A stretch of DNA of 64,000 nucleotides from Hymenobacter perfusus. GTDB lineage: Bacteria > Bacteroidota > Bacteroidia > Cytophagales > Hymenobacteraceae. Below the pieces are notes generated by a model. It was not told the origin of the DNA. It saw only the letters and a list, made by a program, of their open reading frames with translations, and did no database searches. The stretch is taken from the NCBI RefSeq assembly GCF_003944765.1, contig NZ_RWIU01000008.1:124001-188000 (forward strand), in the 5' to 3' direction. The position numbers were made by a program, and so were the translations under genes. Below, piece by piece: positions 33,599 through 42,725 of the stretch; the first letter of the stretch is position 1, and each line of letters begins with the position of its first letter.

Positions 33599-36500
33599 AT
33601 GAAAAAAAGCTTACTCGCTATATTGCCGGTAGTAGCTCTTTCAGCAACTCAGGTAATGGCTCAAACCCGTGCAATTTCTGGCCGGGTGACTGACCGCGCT
33701 TCCGGAGAAGGGCTTCCAGGTGTAACGGTACTGGTTAAAGGAACTACGACGGGTGTTTCCACGAATTCCGATGGCTCTTTTTCCATCAATGCCCCCGCCT
33801 CAGCAACTACTCTTTCGTTCAGCTCAGTTGGCTTCATCAGCCTGGAGCGCCCCATCACTGATGGAGCAATTAGCGTTGCCCTGGCCCCCGATAATAAGCA
33901 ACTCAGCGAAGTTGTGGTTACCGGCTACGGTACGCAGGAACGCCGCGATGTAACCGGCTCGATTTCGTCTGTTAAGGGCGAAACCATTGCCAACCTGGCA
34001 ACCCCCAGCTTCGACCAGCAATTAGCAGGCCGCGCCGCCGGGGTACAGGTAACCACGCCTTCCGGTATTCTGGGCCAGGCCCCCCGCATCCGGATTCGGG
34101 GTACTAACTCCATTTCGTCGGGTGCATCCCCTTTGATTGTTATCGATGGTGTACCGGTTATTACGGGTAACCAAAGCGGCGTTACGCCGAACAACCCTCT
34201 GGGCGATATCAACCCGGCTGACATTGAGTCCTACGAAGTACTGAAAGATGGCTCCTCAACGGCCATCTACGGTTCGCGGGCTGCCAACGGGGTGATTTTG
34301 ATTACCACCAAAAAGGGCCGTCTGGGCAAAGCCACTGTCAGCTATGACAACTGGTTTGGTGTGGCGGAAACGACCAAGCGTTATGATGTCCTGAACGCAA
34401 ACGAGTTCATTGCCATCAACAACGAGAAGTTTGCTAATGCTGGACTGGCTCCGCAGGCTTTCCCGTACGCGGAAAATGGTCAGACGCTGAATACCGATAC
34501 TGATTGGCAGGATGAGATATTCCGCAAGGGCTTCCAGCAGAACCACGTTATATCGGTATCGGGGGCCACTGAGAAAACGAATTACTACTTCTCCGCCGGC
34601 TACACCGACCAGAACGCAGTAATTCTGGGAAACTCCCTGAAGCGGGCTACTTTCCGCTCCAACCTCAACCAGGAGGTAACCAAGTGGCTGAACATTGGCA
34701 TGAGCCTGGGACTGACCCGGAGCGAAAACGTGGGCCTCAACACTGGTCGGAACGGTTTGTCTGGCAACGTGACCAACGCTCTGTCAGTTTTCCCGAACAT
34801 TCCGGCTCGCAACGCCGATGGCTCCCCGTACATCAGCACGACCAGCCCGGCCCTGATCGGACGGGGTAGCAACTTGTTGAACATTGCGTTCAACTACCCG
34901 AACGTTCTGTTTGCCATCGACAACAACAAGTACGAGGCAACCAACTACCGGATTCTGGGTAACATTTTCGCGGAAGTTTCGCCGGTTGAGGGTGTGCGCT
35001 TGCGTACCCAGTATGGCACCGACCTGTTCCTGAACGATGACTTCCAGTTTCTGGACCCTCGCCACGGTGACGGTTTAGGTAATGGTGGTCTGGTATTCCA
35101 GCAGTTTGCACCTACGATGCGCTGGAACTGGTCCAACACCGCCTCCTTCGACAAAACGTTTGGTGATATTCACAAAATCTCGGCGGTAATCGGGGTAGAA
35201 TACCAGAAGACGCGTCAACAGTTCTACTCTGCCACGGGTACTGCCCTGGCAGCTGGCTTGTTTGGCACGGAGAACATTATCAGCGGCACTGTAGGCACTC
35301 CAACCATTGGTGGGGGATATGCTGAGAGCGGCTTCGACTCCTACTTCGGGCGGATTAACTATTCGCTTAAGGATCGGTACCTGTTCAGTGCCACCGTGCG
35401 TAATGATGCTATTTCATCCCTGCCGAAGGATAATCGTCGGGGCTACTTCCCAGGCGGCTCTATTGGCTGGCGCGTTTCGCAGGAGCCGTTCTTCAAGGAG
35501 TCTAGCATTGGCTCCATCGTTTCCGATCTGAAAATCCGGGCCAGCTACGCGGAGGTTGGTAACGTAGAAATCGGAAACTACCCCTATCAGAATACATTCG
35601 GTCCTGCCAAATACGGTTCTCAGAACGGTCTTGGCTACAATGCTAATGGTCAATTAGGCAATTCAGACCTGCGTTGGGAGTCCTCCAACAAGAAGGATAT
35701 TGGTCTTGACCTCGGTTTCCTGGATAACCGGTTCACCGTTACGGCCGACTATTATCGGAACGACATCAACGACCTGATTCTGGCAGTGCGGACGCCGGTA
35801 TCCCTGGGGATTCCGAACAACCGGTACTTTGCCAACATCGGCTCGATGCGCAACGAAGGTTTCGAGTTTGGCATCAACACCCAAAACGTGACCACCGAGG
35901 ACTTCACTTGGTCGACCAACATTAACTTCTCTACCAACAAGAACGAGGTTCTGACCTTGAACAACGGAGAAGATATTCTTTTCCCCTACAACATCACGCG
36001 GGAAGGCGAAACCATCGGGGCTTTGTACGGCTACGATTATCAGGGCGTTAACTCGGCCAACGGTAACCCAATCTACCGTCGGCGCGACGGGTCGCTGGTG
36101 CAGGGTAACGTAGATAACAGCCAGTACTACGCTTACGACCCCAATAACCCAAGTAGCCCCATCGTATTCGGCAATGCAAATGCCGCATTGAATACTCCTA
36201 CCACCACGTTGCAGGCTGACCGCGACCGAGTGATTCTGGGCAATTCAAACCCAACCTGGTTTGGTGGTGTGAACAACACCTTCACGTTCAAAGGATTCGA
36301 CCTGTCTGCTTTCTTCCGGTTCTCGGGTGGCAACAGCATCATGAACGTGACCCGTCAGCAACTGCTGCGTCAGGAATTCCTGAACAATGGCACGGAAATC
36401 CTGGACCGTTGGACTACGCCCGGTCAGCAAACGGACGTTCCTCGTCTGCGCTACCTGAGTTCGGACTTCGTGAATCAGAATAACTCCGCTTCGTCGCGCT

Positions 36501-36757
36501 TTGTGGAGAAGGGTGATTTCCTGCGCCTGCAGAATGTTACATTAGGCTACTCATTGCCAAAAACAATGGCTGGACTTGGTTTCATTAGCCGCCTGCGGAT
36601 ATATGGCCAAGTACAAAATGCCTTCACTGTAACCAACTACAGTGGTGTTGACCCGGAGGTAAACTCCAACGGAAATGCTAACTCTGAGGCTGGTGTTGAC
36701 TTCAACAGTAACCCGCAGCAACGCGTGTATACGGCTGGTCTCAACGTAACTTTCTAA
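33599..36757 (+). CDS. SusC/RagA-type TonB-dependent outer-membrane transporter
   Basis: The 1052-aa protein has a signal peptide (MKKSLLAILPVVALSATQVMAQ). A carboxypeptidase-regulatory-like domain follows (GRVTDRASGEGLPGVTVLVKG). A TonB box appears as LSEVVVTGYG. The plug has RIRGTNSISSGASPLIVIDGVPV, and DIESYEVLKDGSSTAIYGSRAANGVILITTK. The rest is a large barrel ending RVYTAGLNVTF with terminal Phe. With the SusD lipoprotein encoded 12 bp downstream it forms a pump for glycans or peptides across the outer membrane, powered by TonB. No glycan-processing gene is adjacent, so the substrate is unknown. Confidence 0.97.
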   Translation: MKKSLLAILPVVALSATQVMAQTRAISGRVTDRASGEGLPGVTVLVKGTTTGVSTNSDGSFSINAPASATTLSFSSVGFISLERPITDGAISVALAPDNKQLSEVVVTGYGTQERRDVTGSISSVKGETIANLATPSFDQQLAGRAAGVQVTTPSGILGQAPRIRIRGTNSISSGASPLIVIDGVPVITGNQSGVTPNNPLGDINPADIESYEVLKDGSSTAIYGSRAANGVILITTKKGRLGKATVSYDNWFGVAETTKRYDVLNANEFIAINNEKFANAGLAPQAFPYAENGQTLNTDTDWQDEIFRKGFQQNHVISVSGATEKTNYYFSAGYTDQNAVILGNSLKRATFRSNLNQEVTKWLNIGMSLGLTRSENVGLNTGRNGLSGNVTNALSVFPNIPARNADGSPYISTTSPALIGRGSNLLNIAFNYPNVLFAIDNNKYEATNYRILGNIFAEVSPVEGVRLRTQYGTDLFLNDDFQFLDPRHGDGLGNGGLVFQQFAPTMRWNWSNTASFDKTFGDIHKISAVIGVEYQKTRQQFYSATGTALAAGLFGTENIISGTVGTPTIGGGYAESGFDSYFGRINYSLKDRYLFSATVRNDAISSLPKDNRRGYFPGGSIGWRVSQEPFFKESSIGSIVSDLKIRASYAEVGNVEIGNYPYQNTFGPAKYGSQNGLGYNANGQLGNSDLRWESSNKKDIGLDLGFLDNRFTVTADYYRNDINDLILAVRTPVSLGIPNNRYFANIGSMRNEGFEFGINTQNVTTEDFTWSTNINFSTNKNEVLTLNNGEDILFPYNITREGETIGALYGYDYQGVNSANGNPIYRRRDGSLVQGNVDNSQYYAYDPNNPSSPIVFGNANAALNTPTTTLQADRDRVILGNSNPTWFGGVNNTFTFKGFDLSAFFRFSGGNSIMNVTRQQLLRQEFLNNGTEILDRWTTPGQQTDVPRLRYLSSDFVNQNNSASSRFVEKGDFLRLQNVTLGYSLPKTMAGLGFISRLRIYGQVQNAFTVTNYSGVDPEVNSNGNANSEAGVDFNSNPQQRVYTAGLNVTF

Positions 36758-36769
36758 CTCTGCTTTCTC

Positions 36770-38404
36770 ATGAATATCATTGCTAAATCATTCCTTCCGC
36801 ACAAAACCCGTTTACTCGCCCTGACTGCTTTCCTGTCATTGGGTATGGCAGGTTGTGAGGTAACGGATCTGCAGCCGAAAGACGCCCTTCCTGAGGGCGA
36901 TGCTTTCTCCTCACCGGCTAATATTGCGCTGGCCGTGACAGGGGTATACGACGCTGCACAGTCTGGTTTCTACGACCCATTGAACGGTACGGCCCTTGGC
37001 GTACGAGGCTATCCATTTGGAGCTGCTGCTACCGAGCTGGACGATATCCGGGGCGAAGACGTGGTAGATATTGCCGGCTTCTTTGGTATCGTCTATTCCA
37101 ACCAGATTACGCCTTCCAGTCCTAATATTGTGAATATGTGGTCAACGCTCTACGCGTTGATCAATCAGGCGAACATCACAATTGAAGGTGTGCGTACCGC
37201 TACTGCCAACGGAGTAATTCCCATTGCAACGGCTAATGCTTACGAAGGAGAAGCTCGTTTCCTGCGGGCTCTCTCGTATCACCAGTTGCTGATGAACTTC
37301 GCTAGGCCTTACGCCGACGGCCAGGGTAGCAGCCCGGGAGTTCCTTACCGGGAAACGGCACTGAATTCCATTACCAAGATTGAAGCGGCGAAGGCTCAGG
37401 GCCGTAACACGGTTGCCGAGGTATACACCAAAATGCTGGAGGATCTTCAGTTTGCGGAGGACAACTTACCCGCCACCCGCCTAGGCGGTGCGAAAGTTAC
37501 CAGAGCTACCAAAGGAGCTGCCATTGCCCTGAAACAGCGCATTCGGCTGCACCAAGGCAACTACCCGGCAGCTGTTACGGAAGGAAATAAGCTTATTTCT
37601 GCTGCTGCTCCCTTCACCAGCTCTAGTGCATTTGGCTCTTTCGCGCTTGCAGAAACGCCGCAGGCTGCTTTCCCCGGTGGTGTTAATACTACGGCAGAAA
37701 ACGTCTTCTCTATTGAGAACAGCTCCGACGATAATGCCAGCGTCAATGGTGCATTGCCATCTATGTTTGGCTCCGATGCTCCGGTACCTGTTGGAATTGC
37801 CGCTCGGGGGTTGATTTCCATTAGCCCCATTCTTTACAATGCGTCTTTCTGGACGTGTAATGACCTGCGTCGGACGGAGCTTACCCAATCGAACGGGACG
37901 CGCTATTTCACCCGTAAATACCGGGACGCGCTGACCAGATCTGACTTTGCACCCATTATTCGCTACGCAGAAGTTCTGTTGAACCAGGCAGAGGCAGAAG
38001 CGCGAAGCGGTAATACAAGCCGGGCATTGCTGCTGCTGAACGCCGTTCGGAACCGGGCAGTTGTTAATCCGGCTGAACGGTACACGGCGGCTTCTTTCGC
38101 CACTCCCAATGCGCTGATTGGAGCTATCCTCAATGAACGCCGGATTGAACTGGTAGGCGAGGGATTCCGGTGGGATGATATCCACCGCCTGTCCGTTGAT
38201 CCTGTGTTCAAGACGGATGGTATTCCGCGCAAATATGCCAACTCGCAAGCAGTGCTTGCTAACTACAATTGCCAGGCTGCTACCAGCGTAGCTGGTGCAA
38301 CTGCGCCTGTTGGCTACACCAATACGCGCTTCCTGTGGCCTATTCCTTCGCTTGAGGTTGCTAACAACCCAACGTTGGCCTCACAGCAAAACCCTGGTTA
38401 CTAA
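36770..38404 (+). CDS. SusD/RagB-type nutrient-binding lipoprotein
   Basis: The 544-aa product has a lipoprotein signal with lipobox MAGC (Cys29). It has the SusD pattern: LQPKDALPEGDAFSSPANI at the start, TPR-like helices including EARFLRALSYHQLLMNFARP, the later RYAEVLLNQAEAEAR with NAVRNRA, and the family block LIGAILNERRIELVGEGFRW. It ends in the IPSLEVANNPTLASQQNPGY motif typical of SusD C-termini. It caps the SusC barrel on the cell surface. It begins 12 bp after susC; the pair ends in a strong terminator, so this is a two-gene locus without enzymes or regulators. Confidence 0.95.
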   Translation: MNIIAKSFLPHKTRLLALTAFLSLGMAGCEVTDLQPKDALPEGDAFSSPANIALAVTGVYDAAQSGFYDPLNGTALGVRGYPFGAAATELDDIRGEDVVDIAGFFGIVYSNQITPSSPNIVNMWSTLYALINQANITIEGVRTATANGVIPIATANAYEGEARFLRALSYHQLLMNFARPYADGQGSSPGVPYRETALNSITKIEAAKAQGRNTVAEVYTKMLEDLQFAEDNLPATRLGGAKVTRATKGAAIALKQRIRLHQGNYPAAVTEGNKLISAAAPFTSSSAFGSFALAETPQAAFPGGVNTTAENVFSIENSSDDNASVNGALPSMFGSDAPVPVGIAARGLISISPILYNASFWTCNDLRRTELTQSNGTRYFTRKYRDALTRSDFAPIIRYAEVLLNQAEAEARSGNTSRALLLLNAVRNRAVVNPAERYTAASFATPNALIGAILNERRIELVGEGFRWDDIHRLSVDPVFKTDGIPRKYANSQAVLANYNCQAATSVAGATAPVGYTNTRFLWPIPSLEVANNPTLASQQNPGY

Positions 38405-38429
38405 CGTATAGGGGAAAGAATTTTTTGGC

Positions 38430-38468
38430 AAAAAAAGGGCCCGCCTGCTTTGGACGGGCTCTTTTTTT
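38430..38468 (+). terminator. Terminator of the susCD pair
   Basis: An A-rich stem with GGGCCCG/CGGGCTC and a 7-T tract lies 26 bp past the susD stop. Confidence 0.85.
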
Positions 38469-38620
38469 GTTGCGGCGTAATGTAATATTTAAGCTGTTGG
38501 CTGGCATCTGCCTCAAAGCATCAAGCATGTGAGTTAGTTATGGTTATTAGGCCGTTTTTAGGCTAATGACTACCTGGTGCTGGTGTTCAGAAACGGATAT
38601 TACCCTCACGAATACTCCAG

Positions 38621-39307
38621 TTATCTCAACTCCTTCTTGAATTCCTCCGCCCAATGATCGGCCAGACGGGTAGGTTCCGGTAGCTTATAGCCGCGCAGGC
38701 AGGCCAAGGTGAGACGGGTGGCGGTGGCTTGGTCGCAGCGGTGGCCAGGGCTCACGAACAGCGGATTCACCTTATCCTTGCTGCGGATGACCTCGCCCAA
38801 TAGCTCACCCTGCTTATCGGTGAGCGGTGTGATGCTGCCTTTGGTGAGGGCCGGCTCCTGAAACGTACCCGTCAGCTTCTGCTTGGCCACGCCGAAAGTG
38901 GGTACATCCAGTTCCACGCCCAGATGCGCGGCAATACCCATGCGGCGCGGATGCGCAATGCCGTGGCCATCCACCATGATAATGTCCGGCTTCTGGCGGA
39001 GCTTCTCGTAGGCCAGCAACAGGTTGGGTGCCTCGCGGAAGGCCAGCAGACCCGGTATGTAGGGCAGCGTAACGGGGCTGACGTGGTATACTTTCTCTAC
39101 CAGCTCCAGAGACGGAAAACGCAGCAGCACGAATACCGACAACACCGTTTCGGGGGTAGGGAAGGATGAGTCGCAGCCAGCAATGAGGTGGGGCTCGCGG
39201 GACAGTGGCTCCAGCCGGATGCGGGTGCGCAGTTCGTCTTGCAGGCGGGTCAGGTCACGAACTACGATGGGGTCGGGGGCCGGGCCGGGGGGGCGGTAGT
39301 AAGCCAT
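38621..39307 (-). CDS. nfi: Endonuclease V
   Basis: The 228-aa product has the endonuclease V core: IAGCDSSF with first-strand Asp, PYIPGLLAFREAP, the DNA-contact and metal segment MVDGHGIAHPRRMGIAAHLG, and NPLFVSPGHRCDQATA. The catalytic aspartates and the PYIP wedge are present. It nicks DNA (or RNA) near deaminated adenine (inosine) for repair. Monocistronic; divergent from the DUF1990-like pair on the plus strand. Confidence 0.93.
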   Translation of the reverse strand: MAYYRPPGPAPDPIVVRDLTRLQDELRTRIRLEPLSREPHLIAGCDSSFPTPETVLSVFVLLRFPSLELVEKVYHVSPVTLPYIPGLLAFREAPNLLLAYEKLRQKPDIIMVDGHGIAHPRRMGIAAHLGVELDVPTFGVAKQKLTGTFQEPALTKGSITPLTDKQGELLGEVIRSKDKVNPLFVSPGHRCDQATATRLTLACLRGYKLPEPTRLADHWAEEFKKELR

Positions 39308-39419
39308 GAGTTGGGAGATGAGTGGAACCCAGGTGTACTACGGCCGGGCCGGCGGGGTTGTAGAACCCGGGGCCGCCGGGCACGTTAGCCATATATCAAT
39401 ATCAACTGCTGTACAACTG

Positions 39420-39989
39420 ATGGCCAAGTCTGAACAACCAGCCCACACTGGCAGCGGCGCGTTCTTTGAGCGGCGCTATTGGGTTGACGTGCAGCGGCCC
39501 CGCCAAACGGCCGCCGAACTGCTGGATCATATTAAGTGCCACCTGCCCGACTACTCGCCTGACCTGCTGGCAGACTTCGAAAAGACCAAAGGTCAGAGCC
39601 ACTGTCTAGCTGAAGGCGACGAATTTGCCGTGAAGATTCTGGGTCCCTGGAACGGTGACGTGCGCGTAACGGAGGTAATGGCCGATGGATTTGAGTTGGC
39701 TACCCTGGAAAGTCACCCCGAAGCGGGGCATATCTGCTTTTCCCTGCGCCCGCACGCCACGCTGCCCGATACGCTGCGGTTCGAGATTCGCTCCCGCGCC
39801 CGCTCCCGCGACGGATTGGTGGCCTTTACCTACGACACGCTGGGCCTGGGCAAACGGGTGCAGCAGCAAACCTGGGAAACCTTTTGCCAGCGCGTGGCGG
39901 AGCGGAGCGGCGGGCTGCTGCTGGCACCGGTTCAGGTAGAAACTATCCGGCAGGACGATGCCGGAACTGAAGTAACCCACAATGCCTAA
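39420..39989 (+). CDS. DUF1990-related hypothetical protein
   Basis: Start ATG 39420 (MAKSEQPAHTGSG) is preferred. The 189-aa protein shows FAVKILGPWNGDVRVTEV, then FELATLESHPEAGHICFSL, followed by a regular end with FTYDTLGLGKRVQQQTWE. This resembles the beta-sheet of DUF1990/SRPBCC-like proteins that bind hydrophobic ligands, but I cannot name a close relative. It ends 8 bp inside the next gene, which is a clearer DUF1990 member, so the two are co-translated. Confidence 0.65.
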   Translation: MAKSEQPAHTGSGAFFERRYWVDVQRPRQTAAELLDHIKCHLPDYSPDLLADFEKTKGQSHCLAEGDEFAVKILGPWNGDVRVTEVMADGFELATLESHPEAGHICFSLRPHATLPDTLRFEIRSRARSRDGLVAFTYDTLGLGKRVQQQTWETFCQRVAERSGGLLLAPVQVETIRQDDAGTEVTHNA

Positions 39990-40707
39990 GCAACCACCGC
40001 TCTACGAGCTGCAGAAACGCCGCCTTGATTCTTATGCCCAGGCTGGCTATAATTTCGACCCCGACCAGGCCGACGATTACACCGCTGCCAACGGTTGGCG
40101 GGTTGACGACTACGAAACCGAGCTGCCCGCTGAAACTCCCGGTCCGGCCGAAGCGCACGGCTCCTGGGCCGCCGCCCGTGAGGTCCTGCGCAATTACACC
40201 TTCCCGCCACCCGGCCTCATCACGGGCATCTTTCTGCCCGACCAACCCTTGGATAAGCGCGTGATGGTGCTGCGGGGGCAATTCCTGCTATTCACGTTCT
40301 GGTTCGGCGTGCGTATCGGCGGCGTGACGGACGAAATCCGTACGCTGCCCGATGGCTCCCGGGAGCAGGTGTGGGGCTATAACTACCGCACACTGGAAGG
40401 TCATTTCGAGCGGGGCCAGATCGAGTTCATGGTCCACAAAAACCTCACGACGGGGCGGGTGTGGTTCCATATTCATGCCTACTCCCAGACGGGCCGCATC
40501 AGCAACCCGTTCTATTGGCTGGGCTTTAAGCTGTTCGGCCGGATGCTGCAGAAACGGTTCTCCAACGAATCGGTGCGGCGGCTGCGGGAACAGGTGGAGG
40601 AAATGCTGCGCAAAGGCTGGGCAACCCCCGACGCCGAGCAGGCTCCGCCGGTGCAAGCCGTATCGGCCGCCGCCGGCGCGCGGGAACAGTTGGACGAAGC
40701 AGCCTAA
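39982..40707 (+). CDS. DUF1990 family protein
   Basis: The 241-aa product carries the DUF1990 core: YTFPPPGLITGIFLPDQ, then LRGQFLLFTFWFGVRIGGVTD, then VWGYNYRTLEGHFERGQIEF and RVWFHIHAYSQTGRISNPF. The family is of unknown function. A ~50-residue Ala/Pro-rich tail follows. The last five codons (DEAA plus stop) lie inside the 116-bp perfect palindrome at 40692, and the convergent cytochrome b561-like gene ends with the same bases on the other strand. It overlaps the previous gene by 8 bp. Confidence 0.75.
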   Translation: MPKQPPLYELQKRRLDSYAQAGYNFDPDQADDYTAANGWRVDDYETELPAETPGPAEAHGSWAAAREVLRNYTFPPPGLITGIFLPDQPLDKRVMVLRGQFLLFTFWFGVRIGGVTDEIRTLPDGSREQVWGYNYRTLEGHFERGQIEFMVHKNLTTGRVWFHIHAYSQTGRISNPFYWLGFKLFGRMLQKRFSNESVRRLREQVEEMLRKGWATPDAEQAPPVQAVSAAAGAREQLDEAA

Positions 40708-40807
40708 CGCTGCACATATCCAAGTGAAAGCCCCCGGCCAACATCCTGCGCAGGATGTTGGCCGGGGGCTTTCACTTGGATATGTGCAGCGTTAGGCTGC
40801 TTCGTCC
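40692..40807. repeat. Perfect 116-bp palindrome spanning the ends of two convergent genes
   Basis: Bases 40692-40749 are perfectly complementary to 40750-40807 with no loop. The arms include the last codons and stop of both flanking genes, each coding DEAA and stop. It may act as a bidirectional terminator. There is no T tract, and the length is far beyond what termination requires. Confidence 0.95.
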
Positions 40808-41451
40808 GATACGGGCGCACCGCCATGAATCATGTCGGAGGTGATACCGGGCTCGTGGGTTACTTCGGCCCGGAACACGCCCACAATGTGCGCCACCACG
40901 AAGGCCAGCACCACGTACATCGACACCTCGTGGATTTCCTTGCACAGGTGCTCAATGGAGCGGAAATAATCTTCAAAGACTAGGATCAGCCCCGTAACGA
41001 CCATCACGGCCAGCACTACATAAAAGCCCCGGTACATGTAGCGCACGAAAACACCTTTGCGGGCCTCATCGTCGCCTTGGGCGGCGCGGGCGTGCAAACG
41101 GGCCAGCTTGGCAGCCGTGCGCTGTCCGCCGCGCTGCCGGAAACTCACGAATACCCGGTAGGCCAGCAATACCGAAATCAGAATGCCTGCCCAAATGTGC
41201 CAGTCCCAGATGCGGTGGGCTACAATGCGGGTCAGGCCGCGCAGCTGGTCGGGGGCCATCGTAATGCCCTTTTCGGCCAGCACTTTGCTGAACTCGGGAG
41301 CCAGCGACTTCACTTTGACCACCACGAACAGAAACAGAATGGTCATGAGCTGGAACAGCACCAGCCCGGAGTTGGCCCAGTGCCAGATGCGCAGCCCCAG
41401 CGAGTTGCGCTTAGGACCAGTGGCGGGAGAAGAAGGAAGGGGAGTAGCCAT
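40792..41451 (-). CDS. Cytochrome b561-like di-heme membrane protein
   Basis: Start ATG 41451 (MATPLPSSPATGPKRN) precedes the first helix; the longer frame runs into the divergent gene's promoter. The 219-aa product has four helices and heme-ligand-like His: GLRIWHWANSGLVLFQLMTI, then AHRIWDWHIWAGILISVLLA, and in the last helices LCKEIHEVSMYVVLAFVVAHIVGVF. This is the bacterial cytochrome b561/Ni-Fe hydrogenase b-subunit pattern. It probably passes electrons between quinone and a periplasmic partner; no partner is adjacent. Its C-terminus shares sequence with the convergent DUF1990 gene through the palindrome. Confidence 0.8.
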   Translation of the reverse strand: MATPLPSSPATGPKRNSLGLRIWHWANSGLVLFQLMTILFLFVVVKVKSLAPEFSKVLAEKGITMAPDQLRGLTRIVAHRIWDWHIWAGILISVLLAYRVFVSFRQRGGQRTAAKLARLHARAAQGDDEARKGVFVRYMYRGFYVVLAVMVVTGLILVFEDYFRSIEHLCKEIHEVSMYVVLAFVVAHIVGVFRAEVTHEPGITSDMIHGGAPVSDEAA

Positions 41452-41611
41452 AGGGGCAATAGGAGGGGAGGAGAAAATGACGACGGTAAGGTACGGGACC
41501 CGTGCAGGATTTCCGAACCGCGCTACGGCTACCGTAAACAATCGGCCGCTGCCAGCGTTGTATAAGTTCGTTCTGAATAGTTCAGTCCTTCTCTCTCTAC
41601 AACCAACTCTC

Positions 41612-42652
41612 ATGACTGCAGCCAAAGGCTACGCCGCTCAGACGGTAAATGCTCCCCTCGCTCCCTTTGATTTTGAGCGCCGCGACGTCGGCCCGCACGA
41701 TGTGCGCATTGAAATTCTGTTCTGTGGCGTGTGCCACTCCGACGTGCACCAGGTGCGCGACGAGTGGGGCGGCTCGATCTTCCCCATGGTACCCGGCCAC
41801 GAAATTGTGGGCCGTGTAACCGAAGTGGGCGCCCACGTAAAAGGCTTCAAAGCCGGCGACCTGGCCGGTGTAGGCTGCATGGTGGACTCCTGCCAGCACT
41901 GCGCCGAGTGCAACGAAGGCCTGGAGCAGTACTGCGACAATGGCTTCGTGGGTACTTATAATGCCAAAGACAAGGACGGCTCCGTAACCTACGGCGGCTA
42001 CTCCAACAGCATCGTGGTGACGGAGAAATTCGTGCTGCACGTGTCGGAGAAGCTGGATCTGGCCCGCGTGGCGCCGCTGCTGTGCGCCGGTATCACCACC
42101 TGGTCGCCGCTGCGCCAGTGGAACGCCAAGAAAGGCGACCGGGTAGCCGTGATGGGCTTGGGTGGCCTCGGCCACATGGCCGTGAAATTCGCCGCTGCTA
42201 TGGGTTGCGAAGTAACCGTGCTCAGCACCTCGCCCTCCAAGGAAGAGGATGCCAAAGCCCTGGGTGCCCACAAATTCGTGGTGACCAAGGACCCTGAAGC
42301 CATGAAAGGCATCAGCAACTACTTCGACCTGATCATCAACACCGTGTCGGCCCCGATGGACCTGACGCCCTATGTGGCCAGCCTGCGCCTCGATGGCACG
42401 ATGGTGCTGCTGGGCGTGCCGCCGGAAGCACCGCAGCTGCATGCTTTCAACCTGATTGCCAAGCGCCGCCGCATTGCCGGCTCGCTGATTGGCGGCATCC
42501 AGGAAACCCAGGAAATGCTGGATTTCTGCGCTGAGCACAACGTAATGAGCGACGTGGAAATCATCCGCATGGACTACATCAACGAAGCCTACGAGCGGAT
42601 GATGAAGTCTGACGTGAAGTACCGCTTCGTGCTGGACTTGGCCACTATCTAG
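41612..42652 (+). CDS. Zinc-dependent alcohol/aldehyde dehydrogenase (YahK/cinnamyl-alcohol type)
   Basis: The 346-aa product has the catalytic-zinc motif FCGVCHSDVHQV and GHEIVGRVTEVG. The structural-zinc cysteines lie in VDSCQHCAECNEGLEQYC, and the Rossmann motif is VMGLGGLGHMAVKFA. It fits the YahK/cinnamyl alcohol dehydrogenase subfamily, which reduces aldehydes with NADPH. The start ATG 41612 is the conserved one; an upstream in-frame extension is antisense to the cytochrome gene. It is divergent from that gene with 160 bp between starts, and convergent with a serine hydrolase. Confidence 0.92.
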   Translation: MTAAKGYAAQTVNAPLAPFDFERRDVGPHDVRIEILFCGVCHSDVHQVRDEWGGSIFPMVPGHEIVGRVTEVGAHVKGFKAGDLAGVGCMVDSCQHCAECNEGLEQYCDNGFVGTYNAKDKDGSVTYGGYSNSIVVTEKFVLHVSEKLDLARVAPLLCAGITTWSPLRQWNAKKGDRVAVMGLGGLGHMAVKFAAAMGCEVTVLSTSPSKEEDAKALGAHKFVVTKDPEAMKGISNYFDLIINTVSAPMDLTPYVASLRLDGTMVLLGVPPEAPQLHAFNLIAKRRRIAGSLIGGIQETQEMLDFCAEHNVMSDVEIIRMDYINEAYERMMKSDVKYRFVLDLATI

Positions 42653-42667
42653 GCTCTAGCAGCACTG

Positions 42668-42706
42668 AAAAGCTCGTCGTTCTGAGTCAGGACGGCGGGC
42701 TTTTTT
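42668..42706 (+). terminator. Terminator of the alcohol dehydrogenase gene
   Basis: A 13-bp stem with two G-T wobbles (42668-42680 with 42692-42704) is followed by a run of T to 42706. It lies 16 bp past the stop at 42652 and before the convergent hydrolase stop. Confidence 0.75.
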
Positions 42707-42725
42707 GTTTCAGGTGGGTCGGCGG

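Noticed and set aside
41183..41611. Upstream in-frame extension of the alcohol dehydrogenase
   Set aside because: It is antisense to the cytochrome b561-like gene; the family start is at 41612.
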